From NCBI RefSeq assembly GCF_017876515.1, contig NZ_JAGIOC010000001.1:2914001-2978000 (forward strand): 64,000 nucleotides of DNA, given 5' to 3'. The position numbers and the translations under genes are program-made. This DNA is from Brachybacterium fresconis (lineage in GTDB: Bacteria > Actinomycetota > Actinomycetes > Actinomycetales > Dermabacteraceae). Of this stretch, positions 41,469 to 50,653 are shown one piece after another. Positions within the stretch are counted from its first letter, which is position 1. Each line of letters opens with the position of its first letter. Below the pieces are notes generated by a model. It had not been told where the DNA came from, ran no database searches, and saw only the letters and a list, made by a program, of their open reading frames with translations.

Positions 41469-44279
41469 ATGTCGCATCCTGCCCCCGTGCACGACTCCTC
41501 CCGCTCCGACGCCTCCCGGATCGACCCGGCAGCGCCCACCGACCCCCGATCCGGCGACGTCCGGCGTGGGCCGTTCAGCAGGCGCCGGCTGCTGCAGGGC
41601 ACCGCTGCCCTGGGCCTCGCCGCCGGCGCCACCGCCCTGGACCTCACGTCCCTCACCCCCGAGGAGCGGGCGCTGGCCGACGGGACCGTCGACCTCGACA
41701 TCCTCTACATCGGGGCCCACCCTGACGACGAGGCGTGGACGCTGGCGGCCCTCGGCCAGTGGAACGAGTTCGCGGGGCAGCGGGCGGGCGTCATCACCGT
41801 CACCCGCGGGGAGGGCGGCGGCAACGCCGTCGGTCTCGAGGAAGGGCCGGCCCTGGGGCTGATCCGGGAGACCGAGGAGCGCACCGCCGTCGGCTATGCG
41901 GGCATCGAGCACGTCTTCAACCTCGACGCGGTCGACTTCTTCTACACCCTCTCGGCCCCGCTGACCTACGACGTGTGGGGCGGCGCCGAGGTGCTCAGCC
42001 GCATCATCCGGGTGGTGCGCGCGACCCGGCCCGATGTCATCGTCACCATGAACCCCTCCGCCGTCGAGGGCAACCACGGCAACCACCAGCAGGCCGCGAT
42101 GTTCGCCGTCGAGGCGTACCTGCTCGCCGGCCGCGAGGACGTGTTCCCCGAGCACTTCGATGAGGGCCTGCGACCCTTCTCGCCGCGCCGGATCCTCCGC
42201 TCGGGCTCCAACGGCACCTCGAGCACCGGGCCCGACGCGGTCGCCGAGGGCTATGAACCGGAGGTCGCCAGCGATGTCGTGTTCGGCGCCTGGAACGGCA
42301 CCCCGTCCGAGCGCCACGGCAAGCGCTGGAGCGCCGTGCGGGACGACGCCGTCCACAGCTATCGCACCCAGGGCTGGTTCGCCAACCCGCCCTCGCCCAC
42401 CGACCCCGCGCAGATCCCCGCCACCTGGTTCACGCTGCTCGCCTCCCGGACTCCCCTGGCGGACCCCACCTCCTCCGACACGGCCGCGCTGGCCGGGGCG
42501 AGCCTGCCGATCGACGGCGGCTTGCCGCTGGGCACCACCGTGGAGATCGACGCCGGCCGCTTCGCCGTCCTGCCGGGCCAGGACCTCGAGGTGACCGTCA
42601 CGGTCGGCTCCCCGGGCCGCGCCCTGCCCGGCGCGGCCGTCGAGCTCGAGGTGCCGCAGGGCTGGTCCGTCGGCGGCGCGCAGGAGATCGGCACGGTGCC
42701 GGCGAAGCAGCAGCGCGCCGCGACCTTCACCGTGACCGTCGCCGAGGACGCAGCCCCCGGCGAGCACGTCTTGCTGCGCGCCCGGGCCACCTCGCGGGGA
42801 GCGAGCGGGCAGAACGTGCTCCCGCTGCGCACTGCCGGACCGGTCGAGGCGGGCCTCGCCGAGCGTCCGGAGATCGCGGAGTTCCTGGCGTGGACGGAGG
42901 AGCTGGGGATGCAGCGGTTGGACACGCTGGTGCCCACACGGCGCGCGATCGGCTCGGGCCGTGCCGAGACCCTCGAGGTCGTGGCACGCAACCTGTCCGA
43001 GGCCGAGCAGGACGCCGAGGTGGTCCTCGACCTCCCCGAGGGGTTCGCGGTCGATCCGGCCCAGCTGCTGGTCGAGGCGATTCCCGCGGGCGGGGAGAGC
43101 ACCGTCGAGGTGCGGATCGAGAACACCGACGCCTCGCTGCCCACGGCGAATCGTGCCCCCGACGGTGGCGTCTACCCCGTCACCGTGACGGCCACCGCCG
43201 CCGGAGTCACGGCACCTCGCTCCCAGGGGCTCCACCTGGTGCCCCGCCTGGTGGCCACCCGCACCGAGGGCGTCGAGATCGATGCCGCCCGCGGCACCGG
43301 GGAGTATCCCGGGGACAGCATCGACATCGGGACCCTCTGGGAGGGCGAGGAGGTGACGCCCGAGGATGCCTCCGGCACCACCTGGGTGACCTACGACGAC
43401 GAGAACCTCTACGTGTTCGTGAAGGTCGTGGACGACACGCTCGGGGCGCTGCTGCCGCCGGAGGACAACAAGCAGCGCTTCCGCACGGACTCGATCGAGA
43501 TCATGGTCGACCCTCGCGCCACCTCAGAGAACACGGCCAGCACGTTCATCCTCGGCGCGCTGCCCGGCACCGCGGTCGACGGCGGCATCGGCGGCCCCGT
43601 CGCCGGCCGCGACCACGACAACCGGCAGGGACCGATCGATGAGACGGCGCCCGGCGTGCGGATCGACGCGATCGTCTCCGACCCGTACGAGGGCTACGTG
43701 TTCGAGACGCGGATCCCGTTCGCAGAGCTGCCCGACGGCATCGTCCCGGAGCACCTCGGCTTCAACGTCGTCGTCTACGACTCGGACACCCAGGACAAGA
43801 CCGGGCAGTCCCGCATCGGCTGGTCGACCTTCCCCGGCGTCCAGGCCGACCCCTACCGATGGGGGCTGCTCGAGCTCCCCGGGCTCACCGAGTCCCCGTC
43901 GGACCCGGCCGAGCCGCAGATCCCGGACACGGCGGCGCGGTCGGTCCAGTCGCCGGCCTCGATCATCCAGGCGGCCGAGGACGGCACCGGTCTCGGCGGT
44001 GCGCCCGCGCTGTCCGCCCAGGCCCTGCGGCTCGACAAGGTCTCGCGCACGGCCGACGGGGTCTCCGCCCGGGTGCGCACCCGGGAGGCGGGCACGGTGC
44101 GCCTGTACCTGTGGGGCGGCGGCGAGATCGTCGGCGCCCTCGATGCCCAGGAGGTCGGCGCCGGCAAGGAGACGCTCGAGGTGCTGCTGACCGGGGACGT
44201 GTCCGAGGATGACGGGCTGCGTCTGGCGGCATCGCTGGAGACCGAGGGCGGCACGGCCGCTGCGGACGCCGCCGTGTGA
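41469..44279 (+). CDS. Secreted PIG-L family deacetylase with CBM9-like C-terminus
   Basis: 936-aa exported enzyme. The N-terminus has a Tat-like signal (FSRRRLLQGTAALGLAAGA). Residues about 75-240 are the PIG-L/LmbE zinc deacetylase domain, with metal motif AHPDD at 84-87 and GNHGNHQ near 203. Two immunoglobulin-like NEW3 (alpha-galactosidase-associated) modules follow (about 370-560), and residues about 590-790 resemble a family 9 carbohydrate-binding module (TTWVTYDDENLYVFVKVVDD, DSIEIMVDPRA). The likely job is de-N-acetylation of an external amino-sugar glycan; the sugar ABC operon lies immediately upstream. ATG 41469 is the start of the signal. Confidence 0.82.
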   Translation: MSHPAPVHDSSRSDASRIDPAAPTDPRSGDVRRGPFSRRRLLQGTAALGLAAGATALDLTSLTPEERALADGTVDLDILYIGAHPDDEAWTLAALGQWNEFAGQRAGVITVTRGEGGGNAVGLEEGPALGLIRETEERTAVGYAGIEHVFNLDAVDFFYTLSAPLTYDVWGGAEVLSRIIRVVRATRPDVIVTMNPSAVEGNHGNHQQAAMFAVEAYLLAGREDVFPEHFDEGLRPFSPRRILRSGSNGTSSTGPDAVAEGYEPEVASDVVFGAWNGTPSERHGKRWSAVRDDAVHSYRTQGWFANPPSPTDPAQIPATWFTLLASRTPLADPTSSDTAALAGASLPIDGGLPLGTTVEIDAGRFAVLPGQDLEVTVTVGSPGRALPGAAVELEVPQGWSVGGAQEIGTVPAKQQRAATFTVTVAEDAAPGEHVLLRARATSRGASGQNVLPLRTAGPVEAGLAERPEIAEFLAWTEELGMQRLDTLVPTRRAIGSGRAETLEVVARNLSEAEQDAEVVLDLPEGFAVDPAQLLVEAIPAGGESTVEVRIENTDASLPTANRAPDGGVYPVTVTATAAGVTAPRSQGLHLVPRLVATRTEGVEIDAARGTGEYPGDSIDIGTLWEGEEVTPEDASGTTWVTYDDENLYVFVKVVDDTLGALLPPEDNKQRFRTDSIEIMVDPRATSENTASTFILGALPGTAVDGGIGGPVAGRDHDNRQGPIDETAPGVRIDAIVSDPYEGYVFETRIPFAELPDGIVPEHLGFNVVVYDSDTQDKTGQSRIGWSTFPGVQADPYRWGLLELPGLTESPSDPAEPQIPDTAARSVQSPASIIQAAEDGTGLGGAPALSAQALRLDKVSRTADGVSARVRTREAGTVRLYLWGGGEIVGALDAQEVGAGKETLEVLLTGDVSEDDGLRLAASLETEGGTAAADAAV

Positions 44280-44994
44280 GCTGGTCCGTGCCGTGCCGTG
44301 CCGTGCCGTGCCGTGCCGTGCCGTGCCGTGCCGTGACGTGACGTGCCGTGCCGTCGGGGCGGGGTCGTCGGGGCGGGGCTGTTCCGGCGCCCCGCCGTCG
44401 GGGCGGGGCCGTTCCGGCGCTCCGCGGTCCGCGCCCGTCGAGCATCACTCCGCCCCGCATGGGGAGAACTCCCCGGGGACTTCTCCCCGGGGAGTGCTGA
44501 CGGGGGAGTTCGGCCCATCGCGCTCCCGGGCGGATGGCCCTAGATTTCAGGTACTGGGTGCGGGCCCCACACGGGGACGTGAGGACAGGGCTCGGGATCG
44601 CCCGCTGCGTGAGCCGATCCCGACGGCAGGGGGCCGTCGGGACGGTGGGGACCGCGGCGGCGCCGATCCCGTGACCCTCCTCGGGGACCGGGTGGGAGAG
44701 TCGACGATCGTTCGTAGGGGGAGCGGTCGTCGCCCCCGTGCTCGGTGGAGGCGGGATCCGGGCCGAGGGGCCGGGGTCCCGCCTTCGGTGTTCGGCGCCC
44801 GGTCCTGGGATCGATCCCGTCAGATGTGTCGTTGAGGAGGGGCTCAGCGGCACATTCGACGGGATGGACGCGCGCAGCACGTGCGGCGCGGGGATCGGGC
44901 GCGCGGAAGGGTGCTCGGCGCCGGGTTGGCGCAGGACGAGCGGCGGGAGGACTCGGGCGCACGGGGTGTGCGGAGGCGGACTCGGGCGCTGGGG
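44280..44994. other. 715-bp gap: microsatellite, dyads, no credible gene
   Basis: This is the longest gap. It opens with the GTGCC pentamer array (44287-44358), then G+C-rich duplicated text, then a stretch of overlapping dyads near 44461-44500 (GGGGAGAA ... TTCTCCCC enclosing TCCCCGGGGA). Reading frames on both strands are low-complexity Arg/Pro/Gly strings and are judged non-coding. An AT-richer stretch near 44530-44550 could be a promoter. Confidence 0.6.
44287..44358. repeat. (CGTGC)n pentanucleotide microsatellite
   Basis: About fourteen tandem copies, the last few varied to CGTGA. It begins within ten bases of the stop codon of the deacetylase gene. Simple sequence repeats of this length are prone to length change. 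Confidence 0.85.
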
Positions 44995-46224
44995 TCAGGC
45001 GCGCAGGTGGGCGAGCGCGCCGGTCACGGCCGCCTCGGTGGCGACGCCCAGCGTGGGCTGGAGGTCCGGGGACCACAGCGGGCTGTGGTTGGGGTAGGTC
45101 TCCCGCCTCTCGGCGTAGGCGCCGACGCCCCAGTAGCAGTACGGCGCGCCGAAGGCGTCCGGCACGATCGAGAAATCCTCCGAGGCGGTCACCGGGGACA
45201 TCTCCTCGACGCGCTCCTGCCCGAACTGCGCCAGGAAACCGTCCCGCACCACGTCGGCCGCCGCCTCATCGTTCGTGGTCAGCGGGTAGCGATCGTAGAT
45301 CTCGATCTCCGGCTCGTGCGGGGACCGGGCCGCCTCGCACTCGGCCCGCACCATCCGCCGGGCGCCCTCGATCAGCCGTTCCAGGATGTCCTCGTCGTAG
45401 GCGCGGAAGTTCAGCAGCATCGTCGCGCTGTCGGGGATGATGTTGGCGCTGGCGCCGGCCTGCAGGGAGCCGACGGTGACCACCCCGAAGTCCGCCGGGG
45501 ACAGCTCCCGCGCCACCAGGGTCTGGATCCGGGTGACGATCGCGGAGGCCAGCACCACCGGGTCCACCCCGAGGTGCGGCATCGAGCCGTGGGAGCCGGC
45601 GCCGTGGACCACGATCCGGGCCGAGGCCGCCGTGGACATCACCGGCCCCGACGTCACCGCCACCCTCCCGGCCACCGGGTCGGTGAGGACATGCTGGCCC
45701 AGGCACACGTCGGGCGTGGGTATCGCGTCGACCACGCCGCCTGCGACCATGGAGCGGGCCCCGGCGGCCTTCTCCTCGCCGGGCTGGAACAGCGCGATGT
45801 ACGTCCCGGACCAGTCCTCGCGGTGCTCAGCCAGCAGCTGGGCGGCGCCGAGCCCGGCGGTGATGTGGAAATCGTGGCCGCAGGCGTGCATCGTCGGCTG
45901 CTCGACGCCGTCGCCGTCGGCCTGCGTCTCCGTAGAGGCGTAGTCCAGGCCGGAGGCCTCCTGCACGGGCAGACCGTCGATGTCGGCGCGGAACAGCACC
46001 GTGCGGCCTTCCCCGCCCTTGCTGCCGGCGAGCACCCCGACCACGCCGCCGCCGATCTCATGGACCTCATAGCCGTACTTGATGAGCTGGGCGGCGATCA
46101 CGTCGCGGGTGCGCTCCTCTCGCATCGACAGCTCCGGGTGGCGATGGAAGTCCTTCAGCAGCGCCTCCTGCCAGGAGGTCTGCTCCTGAAGAGCGTCGTT
46201 CATCGCGGCGCTGAGCACGGTCAT
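44995..46224 (-). CDS. M20 family amidohydrolase (hippurate hydrolase-like)
   Basis: 409-aa metal-dependent amidohydrolase of the AbgB/HipO class that cleaves N-acyl amino acids or amides. Catalytic and metal motifs: HRHPELSMREERT, LFRADIDGLPV, MHACGHDFHIT, the catalytic Glu pair in FQPGEEKAAGA, and GAGSHGSMPHLGVDP in the dimerization domain. Late SEDFSIV is also typical. ATG 46224 follows AAGGAGAA. Substrate unknown; it stands apart from neighbours in a monocistronic unit. Confidence 0.93.
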   Translation of the reverse strand: MTVLSAAMNDALQEQTSWQEALLKDFHRHPELSMREERTRDVIAAQLIKYGYEVHEIGGGVVGVLAGSKGGEGRTVLFRADIDGLPVQEASGLDYASTETQADGDGVEQPTMHACGHDFHITAGLGAAQLLAEHREDWSGTYIALFQPGEEKAAGARSMVAGGVVDAIPTPDVCLGQHVLTDPVAGRVAVTSGPVMSTAASARIVVHGAGSHGSMPHLGVDPVVLASAIVTRIQTLVARELSPADFGVVTVGSLQAGASANIIPDSATMLLNFRAYDEDILERLIEGARRMVRAECEAARSPHEPEIEIYDRYPLTTNDEAAADVVRDGFLAQFGQERVEEMSPVTASEDFSIVPDAFGAPYCYWGVGAYAERRETYPNHSPLWSPDLQPTLGVATEAAVTGALAHLRA

Positions 46225-46275
46225 GAGTTCTCCTTGTCGATCGGGTCGATCTGCACGGCACGAGGGGACGCCCCG

Positions 46276-46476
46276 TCACTCGTCGTCGAAGCCTTCGTCC
46301 TCGTCGCCCTCATCATCGTCCTCGTCGTCGTGCCGACGTGAGGCGGGGCCGAAGAATGCGAGCTTCACCAGGGCCGCACCGACCACCAGCAGCACGAGGA
46401 CGACGATGACCATGCCCACCAGCATGATCAGCTCCCACCCACCCAGGCCGAAGAAGGTATTCACGTCTCCACCCAC
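46276..46476 (-). CDS. Small membrane protein with acidic tail
   Basis: 66-aa protein. After a short polar start comes one hydrophobic helix (about residues 14-43, WELIMLVGMVIVVLVLLVVG), then a cytoplasmic tail with eight consecutive or near-consecutive Asp/Glu runs (HDDEDDDEGDEDEGFDDE). Start is GTG 46476 or GTG 46464; ribosome sites for both are weak. No family is recognised, but a hydrophobic anchor plus acidic tail, without low-complexity Pro/Ala text, suggests a real gene. It lies 52 bases upstream of the amidohydrolase gene in the same direction. Confidence 0.65.
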   Translation of the reverse strand: MGGDVNTFFGLGGWELIMLVGMVIVVLVLLVVGAALVKLAFFGPASRRHDDEDDDEGDEDEGFDDE

Positions 46477-46691
46477 TCTCCATCCGGCATTGCGGTCGGT
46501 TCCAGCGCGGCCGCCGCTCCGGGCCCCCGCTGGACGCTCTGGTGAGTGTCAACCTACCTGCCGTGCGTGGCGCCCCGGGGGCGCGCCGCACGGTTCGAGC
46601 ACGGAACGTGCGGTCGTGGTGAGAGGCTGGGACCCGCCACCGCGCTCGATCCGCGGTACACCATCCGACAGAGACGACGGAGCCGACCCCC

Positions 46692-47453
46692 ATGACCAGC
46701 AGCGAACCCACCCGGCCCGGGACGACGTTCACCATCGTCGGCCACCGCGGAGCGATGGCGAGCGTCCTCGAGAACACGATCGCGTCGTTCGAGGAGGCAG
46801 AGCGCGTCGGCTGCCAGGAGATCGAGCTCGACATCCGTCCCAGCGCCGACGGCCGCCTCGTGCTCACCCACGACCGCAGCCTGGACCGCATGATGGCCGA
46901 GCAGGACCGTGGGCTCGGCCCCGTCGACACCATGAACTGGGCCGCACTGCAGAAGGTGGAGCTGCGCGACGGCCACCGGGTGGCCACCCTCGAGGAGGCC
47001 GTCGCGGCCACCAGCGTCTTCCTGCAGGTCGAGATCAAGGACCCGGCCGTGGTACCCCTGCTGGCCGATCGCGTGGACAAGCTCCCCGCGCTGACCCAGC
47101 GGGTGCGCCTGACCAGCTTCGACACCGAGGCGCTGGTCCACGCCCGGCAGCTGATGCCGCAGATCCCCCGCGGCCAGATCATCCACGGACTGCCGCTGCC
47201 CGAGGACCGCCGCGAGGATCTGGAGAGCCTGCTCCAGCGCACCGGCGCGGATGCCCTGTACTGCGGATGGACGGGGCTGACCGCAGAGGTGGTCGCCGAC
47301 CAGCACGCCGCGGGCCGACTGGTCCACGGCTGGCCCACCCGCAGCGAGGAGGACCTCGCCCTCGCCCTCGAGCTCGGCCTGGACGGCACCACGGCCGATG
47401 ACCCCGAGGCTGCGATCGGGTGGTACGAGCAGGCCCGCGCCGCAGCCGGCTGA
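46692..47453 (+). CDS. Glycerophosphodiester phosphodiesterase (GDPD)
   Basis: 253-aa TIM-barrel phosphodiesterase that cleaves glycerophosphodiesters to glycerol-3-phosphate and an alcohol. The opening GHRGAMASVLENTIASF holds the catalytic His, followed by EIELDIRPSADGRLVLTHD with metal ligands; VEIKDPAVVP carries the next Glu/Lys. Cytoplasmic, with no signal peptide. ATG 46692 has GGAG ten bases upstream. It stands alone before the defense island and converges on it. Confidence 0.93.
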   Translation: MTSSEPTRPGTTFTIVGHRGAMASVLENTIASFEEAERVGCQEIELDIRPSADGRLVLTHDRSLDRMMAEQDRGLGPVDTMNWAALQKVELRDGHRVATLEEAVAATSVFLQVEIKDPAVVPLLADRVDKLPALTQRVRLTSFDTEALVHARQLMPQIPRGQIIHGLPLPEDRREDLESLLQRTGADALYCGWTGLTAEVVADQHAAGRLVHGWPTRSEEDLALALELGLDGTTADDPEAAIGWYEQARAAAG

Positions 47454-47554
47454 CCCGGGGGCAGCGTCACCAGCAATGGGGTTTCACCTGCGGCGCCCGT
47501 GAAGAGGGAAGGCGCCCCGTTCGAGCCCTCCTCGGACGGGCCGCCACTCCCGGA

Positions 47555-50500
47555 TCAGACCTCGGGCGGCTTCTCCACGAAAGCCCTGTCGGGCTGGTCC
47601 TCCCGACGGACCTTTCGCATGATCACGCCCTTCGGCGCCGCCGAGTACGGGAAGCTGATCGAGAGGTGTACGGCGACGTCCTCCGGCGGCAGGCTCGACC
47701 CCGCCGGGAAATCGGAGAGCTTCGTCCCCGACTTCGGATCGAAGTCACCGGAGAAGCTCAACAGGAGACCGCCCCGTCTTTCTGCGGCGAGCTCCTCGGC
47801 GAGCTCGCCACCCTGACCCATCGCGTCGGGGAGCATCGCGATGCGTTCGACAGCGGGGCGCTGACGCCTGGACGATCCCGAGAAGCCGTCTCGATCGCGA
47901 CGACGGTTACGGGTGATGAAGTCGAGCTCCACGTCCGGATGGCCCGCGACGGTCCCGGGGAGCACTTGACGGCCGCCCTTCAGCTGCGGGACCACGACGC
48001 CGAAACTCGTCAACTTCCCGGAGTCGATGAGCCCCCGGAAGAACTCCTCGTCGGGTCGGTACATCCCGCGACTGATCCACGGCATCACCGAGAACAGCTC
48101 GAGAACACGCTCCGCAGGGACTGTCCCGAAGTGCGCTCCGTAGGGATGGCCGGCGCCGGCATCGGTCAGGAAGGCCTTGTCGTCGGTCGGTGAAACGATC
48201 TCGCCGAGCGAGCGCACGAGACCGAGAGCGTTCTCCACGGCGCGACGGTTGCCGTTGCCGTTCCCGCGGGGTGCCTGGAATGGGTAGTCCTGGAGTCGTC
48301 CGCCGATGCCCTTCGAGGTGATTTCGCTGTTGTACATCTTGCTGGGGCTGGTCGGTTTGAGCCACGGGAGCCTCTGGACCACGAGGGGTGGGACGTCGAT
48401 GGGTAGCACGCGGGGGGACCCGTCATCGTTGAACCCCGCGTACTGGTCCAATTCGACACGGAAGTCCTCCTCGTCGCGTGCTATCGAAGTGAAGGCCTCG
48501 TACAGGTCCACGCCCCCGGGGACTCCCCGCCGCTCGATCTGGGATCCGAGATATACGCGCACGAGGTCGCGGTAGCCCTTGCGGTAGCCAAACCACCGCC
48601 CCATTTGCATGAGGGTGTCCGCGGCGAGCGTCACGCGCGTGTACACGGAGACGGTCAGGCCCTCGACGGTGAAGCCTCTGCTGAGCTTTGCGCCACCGAC
48701 GAGGATTTTCCAGACGCTCCGCTTCTCGAAGGCAATGTCCTCCTTGGCGTAGTCGGCGTCCTTGGACCCGTTGACGAGCACGACCGGTGAATCGCCGCGC
48801 TCGATGAGACGCACGGCCGGGCCGATGTACGGCCAAAGCTCGTCGAACGTCGGGACAGGGGCTCCCTCCTCTGCACGGGCTCTCGATACCTCGACGAAGT
48901 CCTCGACCCAGAGTGCGCGGAGGCGAGCCTTTGTCGAGGGAACGCCGTAAGCGTTCCTACGCCAGAGATCTTTGAGTTCCTGCTGGGTGTCCGAGTGCAC
49001 TCCCGTGGACTGGGACTCGTGGACCAGCATCGTGTGGTGGCGGTACTTCCCGAACCCTTGCTCCTCCCTCAAGAGCTTCGTCGCGCCTGTGAGGACATAG
49101 GAGTCGAGGGCATCCCGCAGTGCCTTCTCGCGATCAGCCTCGGAATCGAGCGGGACGGGGCGATGGAACGCGGCCCGGTTGGAATGCCGAGGGGTGTCGT
49201 CGATAGGCGATTCCAGGTCGTGGAGCTCCTTGGCACCCATGTACTCCGGAGATGTCTTCAGAGAGAGGATGAAGTCCTTCGGGAAGATGTCGTGGTCGTC
49301 CTCCATGTCCACGAAGACATTGGCGAACGGTGTCGCCGTGTACGCGACGTACTGGGAGCGCGGGAGTGTCCGGAGCATGTCGGAGATGTGCCCATTGATC
49401 GCAGTGCGTTCCTTCTCCTCCGCGGTCTTGCTCGTGCGCTTCGTCCGTTTGGTGTTGATCGACGCCTGATCTGCCTCGTCGTCGATGATCAGTGTGGGAA
49501 CGTCCTCGAGCTTGGTGCGGATCTTGGCGAGGTCGCCTGCGAGTTTCTTGAGGACGCTCGAGTTCTTCTTCATGATCGCCAGCCGGACGTTGACCCGGGG
49601 GAGGTTCGCGGCGTCGTGCAGCGGGAGCATCGGGAAAGGAAGGTTGTTCTGGAAGTCCAGAGCGTCAAGACCGGTCTTCAGTGCCCTGTAGTCGAACTTG
49701 TTGTTCGTCAGGCGCGTGATCCACGGGACGTCGATGTGGTCGAGGGGTTCTGGTGTTTCGAGGAAGTTTCCTTCTTGCCAGTCAGCGTCCTCCGTCGAGG
49801 CGTAGTCGTGGGTACCAGCCAGCTCGGCGAGCCGCGCCGCGGCCTCGCTCTTCTCCCGGTCCGACGTCGCATCCTTCTTAGCTTGTTCGGCCGCGAGATA
49901 GTCCTGGAACTGACCCTGAAGAATGTTCTCGCGTCCGACGAGCTCCATGTCCAGTCGTTTCTGCGTCTGTGAGCGTAGGTTGTCATAGGTGCCAGTTAGG
50001 ACGATGACGAGCTTGTAGCCGGCGTCGATTGCCTTGGCCAGAACCCCGGTGAAGTTGGCCGTCTTCCCGCTCTGCACGTGTCCGACGACGAGTCCCTTGG
50101 TCTGCCAGATATCGGGGTCCGACGGATTTGCGAGGCGCTCCACGATCTCGTCCGTCGCCAGATCCAGGCCCATGATCGCGTCGGGGTCGAAGTTCTTTCG
50201 CGCCAGGAGTTCCCGGTAACGTGGCCAGTAGTGCCCCTGCAGAGACTCGGGTGAGTACCACTGCGACCATTCCTGCTTTTTGGAGATGACTGTGGGGGAG
50301 TTGTCCTTCAGGTGGAAGAACGAGGACAGCTGCCGGACCGAGGTCTCCTCGAGGCCGAGCGCCTTGTAGATCTGGGCACGCCGCTCGGGCGTGAACGGCT
50401 CGGTCTCACCACCGGTGACTTTTTCGTGGAGGGCCGGCGCGGCGTTCCAACTGTTAAGCAGCAGATGGAAGGCGCGCTGCACTGGGTCGTTCGCATCCCC

Positions 50501-50653
50501 CGGAGTGAGCCTCCTGACGAGGTCGGTCTCAGCGAGAGGATCCAGATCGTCGTCCTCGAGCTGCCGATCGATCGCTCGGAGCAGGTCCTTGGGCCGATCG
50601 CCCGGGAGCTGCTTGATGGCGTCGAGCACGGACCGGCTGATGACGTCAGTCAA
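47555..50653 (-). CDS. Z1-domain helicase-like protein of MutL/MORC-linked RM system
   Basis: 1032-aa protein of the Z1 group, a divergent superfamily II helicase-like ATPase known only from restriction-modification islands with MutL/MORC ATPases. Walker A is VGHVQSGKTANFTG (about residue 194), Walker B IIDDEAD (about 392), then YTATPFANVF (about 439) as motif III and MQMGRWFGYRKG later. The TTG at 50653 is chosen: AGGAGG is five bases upstream, embedded in the end of the PD-(D/E)XK gene, which it overlaps by eight bases. The role in restriction is inferred from family neighbourhoods; biochemistry is unknown to me. Confidence 0.85.
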   Translation of the reverse strand: MTDVISRSVLDAIKQLPGDRPKDLLRAIDRQLEDDDLDPLAETDLVRRLTPGDANDPVQRAFHLLLNSWNAAPALHEKVTGGETEPFTPERRAQIYKALGLEETSVRQLSSFFHLKDNSPTVISKKQEWSQWYSPESLQGHYWPRYRELLARKNFDPDAIMGLDLATDEIVERLANPSDPDIWQTKGLVVGHVQSGKTANFTGVLAKAIDAGYKLVIVLTGTYDNLRSQTQKRLDMELVGRENILQGQFQDYLAAEQAKKDATSDREKSEAAARLAELAGTHDYASTEDADWQEGNFLETPEPLDHIDVPWITRLTNNKFDYRALKTGLDALDFQNNLPFPMLPLHDAANLPRVNVRLAIMKKNSSVLKKLAGDLAKIRTKLEDVPTLIIDDEADQASINTKRTKRTSKTAEEKERTAINGHISDMLRTLPRSQYVAYTATPFANVFVDMEDDHDIFPKDFILSLKTSPEYMGAKELHDLESPIDDTPRHSNRAAFHRPVPLDSEADREKALRDALDSYVLTGATKLLREEQGFGKYRHHTMLVHESQSTGVHSDTQQELKDLWRRNAYGVPSTKARLRALWVEDFVEVSRARAEEGAPVPTFDELWPYIGPAVRLIERGDSPVVLVNGSKDADYAKEDIAFEKRSVWKILVGGAKLSRGFTVEGLTVSVYTRVTLAADTLMQMGRWFGYRKGYRDLVRVYLGSQIERRGVPGGVDLYEAFTSIARDEEDFRVELDQYAGFNDDGSPRVLPIDVPPLVVQRLPWLKPTSPSKMYNSEITSKGIGGRLQDYPFQAPRGNGNGNRRAVENALGLVRSLGEIVSPTDDKAFLTDAGAGHPYGAHFGTVPAERVLELFSVMPWISRGMYRPDEEFFRGLIDSGKLTSFGVVVPQLKGGRQVLPGTVAGHPDVELDFITRNRRRDRDGFSGSSRRQRPAVERIAMLPDAMGQGGELAEELAAERRGGLLLSFSGDFDPKSGTKLSDFPAGSSLPPEDVAVHLSISFPYSAAPKGVIMRKVRREDQPDRAFVEKPPEV

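Noticed and set aside
39597-43235. A 1212-codon open frame on the - strand
   Set aside because: It is antisense to the clear permease, kinase and deacetylase genes and its translation is Gly/Arg/His/Val low complexity, as expected for a mirror frame in very GC-rich DNA.
44540-45076. - strand frame of 178 codons in the 715-bp gap
   Set aside because: It reads as Pro/Arg/Ala/His-rich text with no ribosome site or recognisable fold and overlaps the amidohydrolase gene end.
47454-47554. Hairpin between the phosphodiesterase and Z1 genes
   Set aside because: GGCGCC occurs twice and can pair, but the element is short and no clear terminator form emerges.
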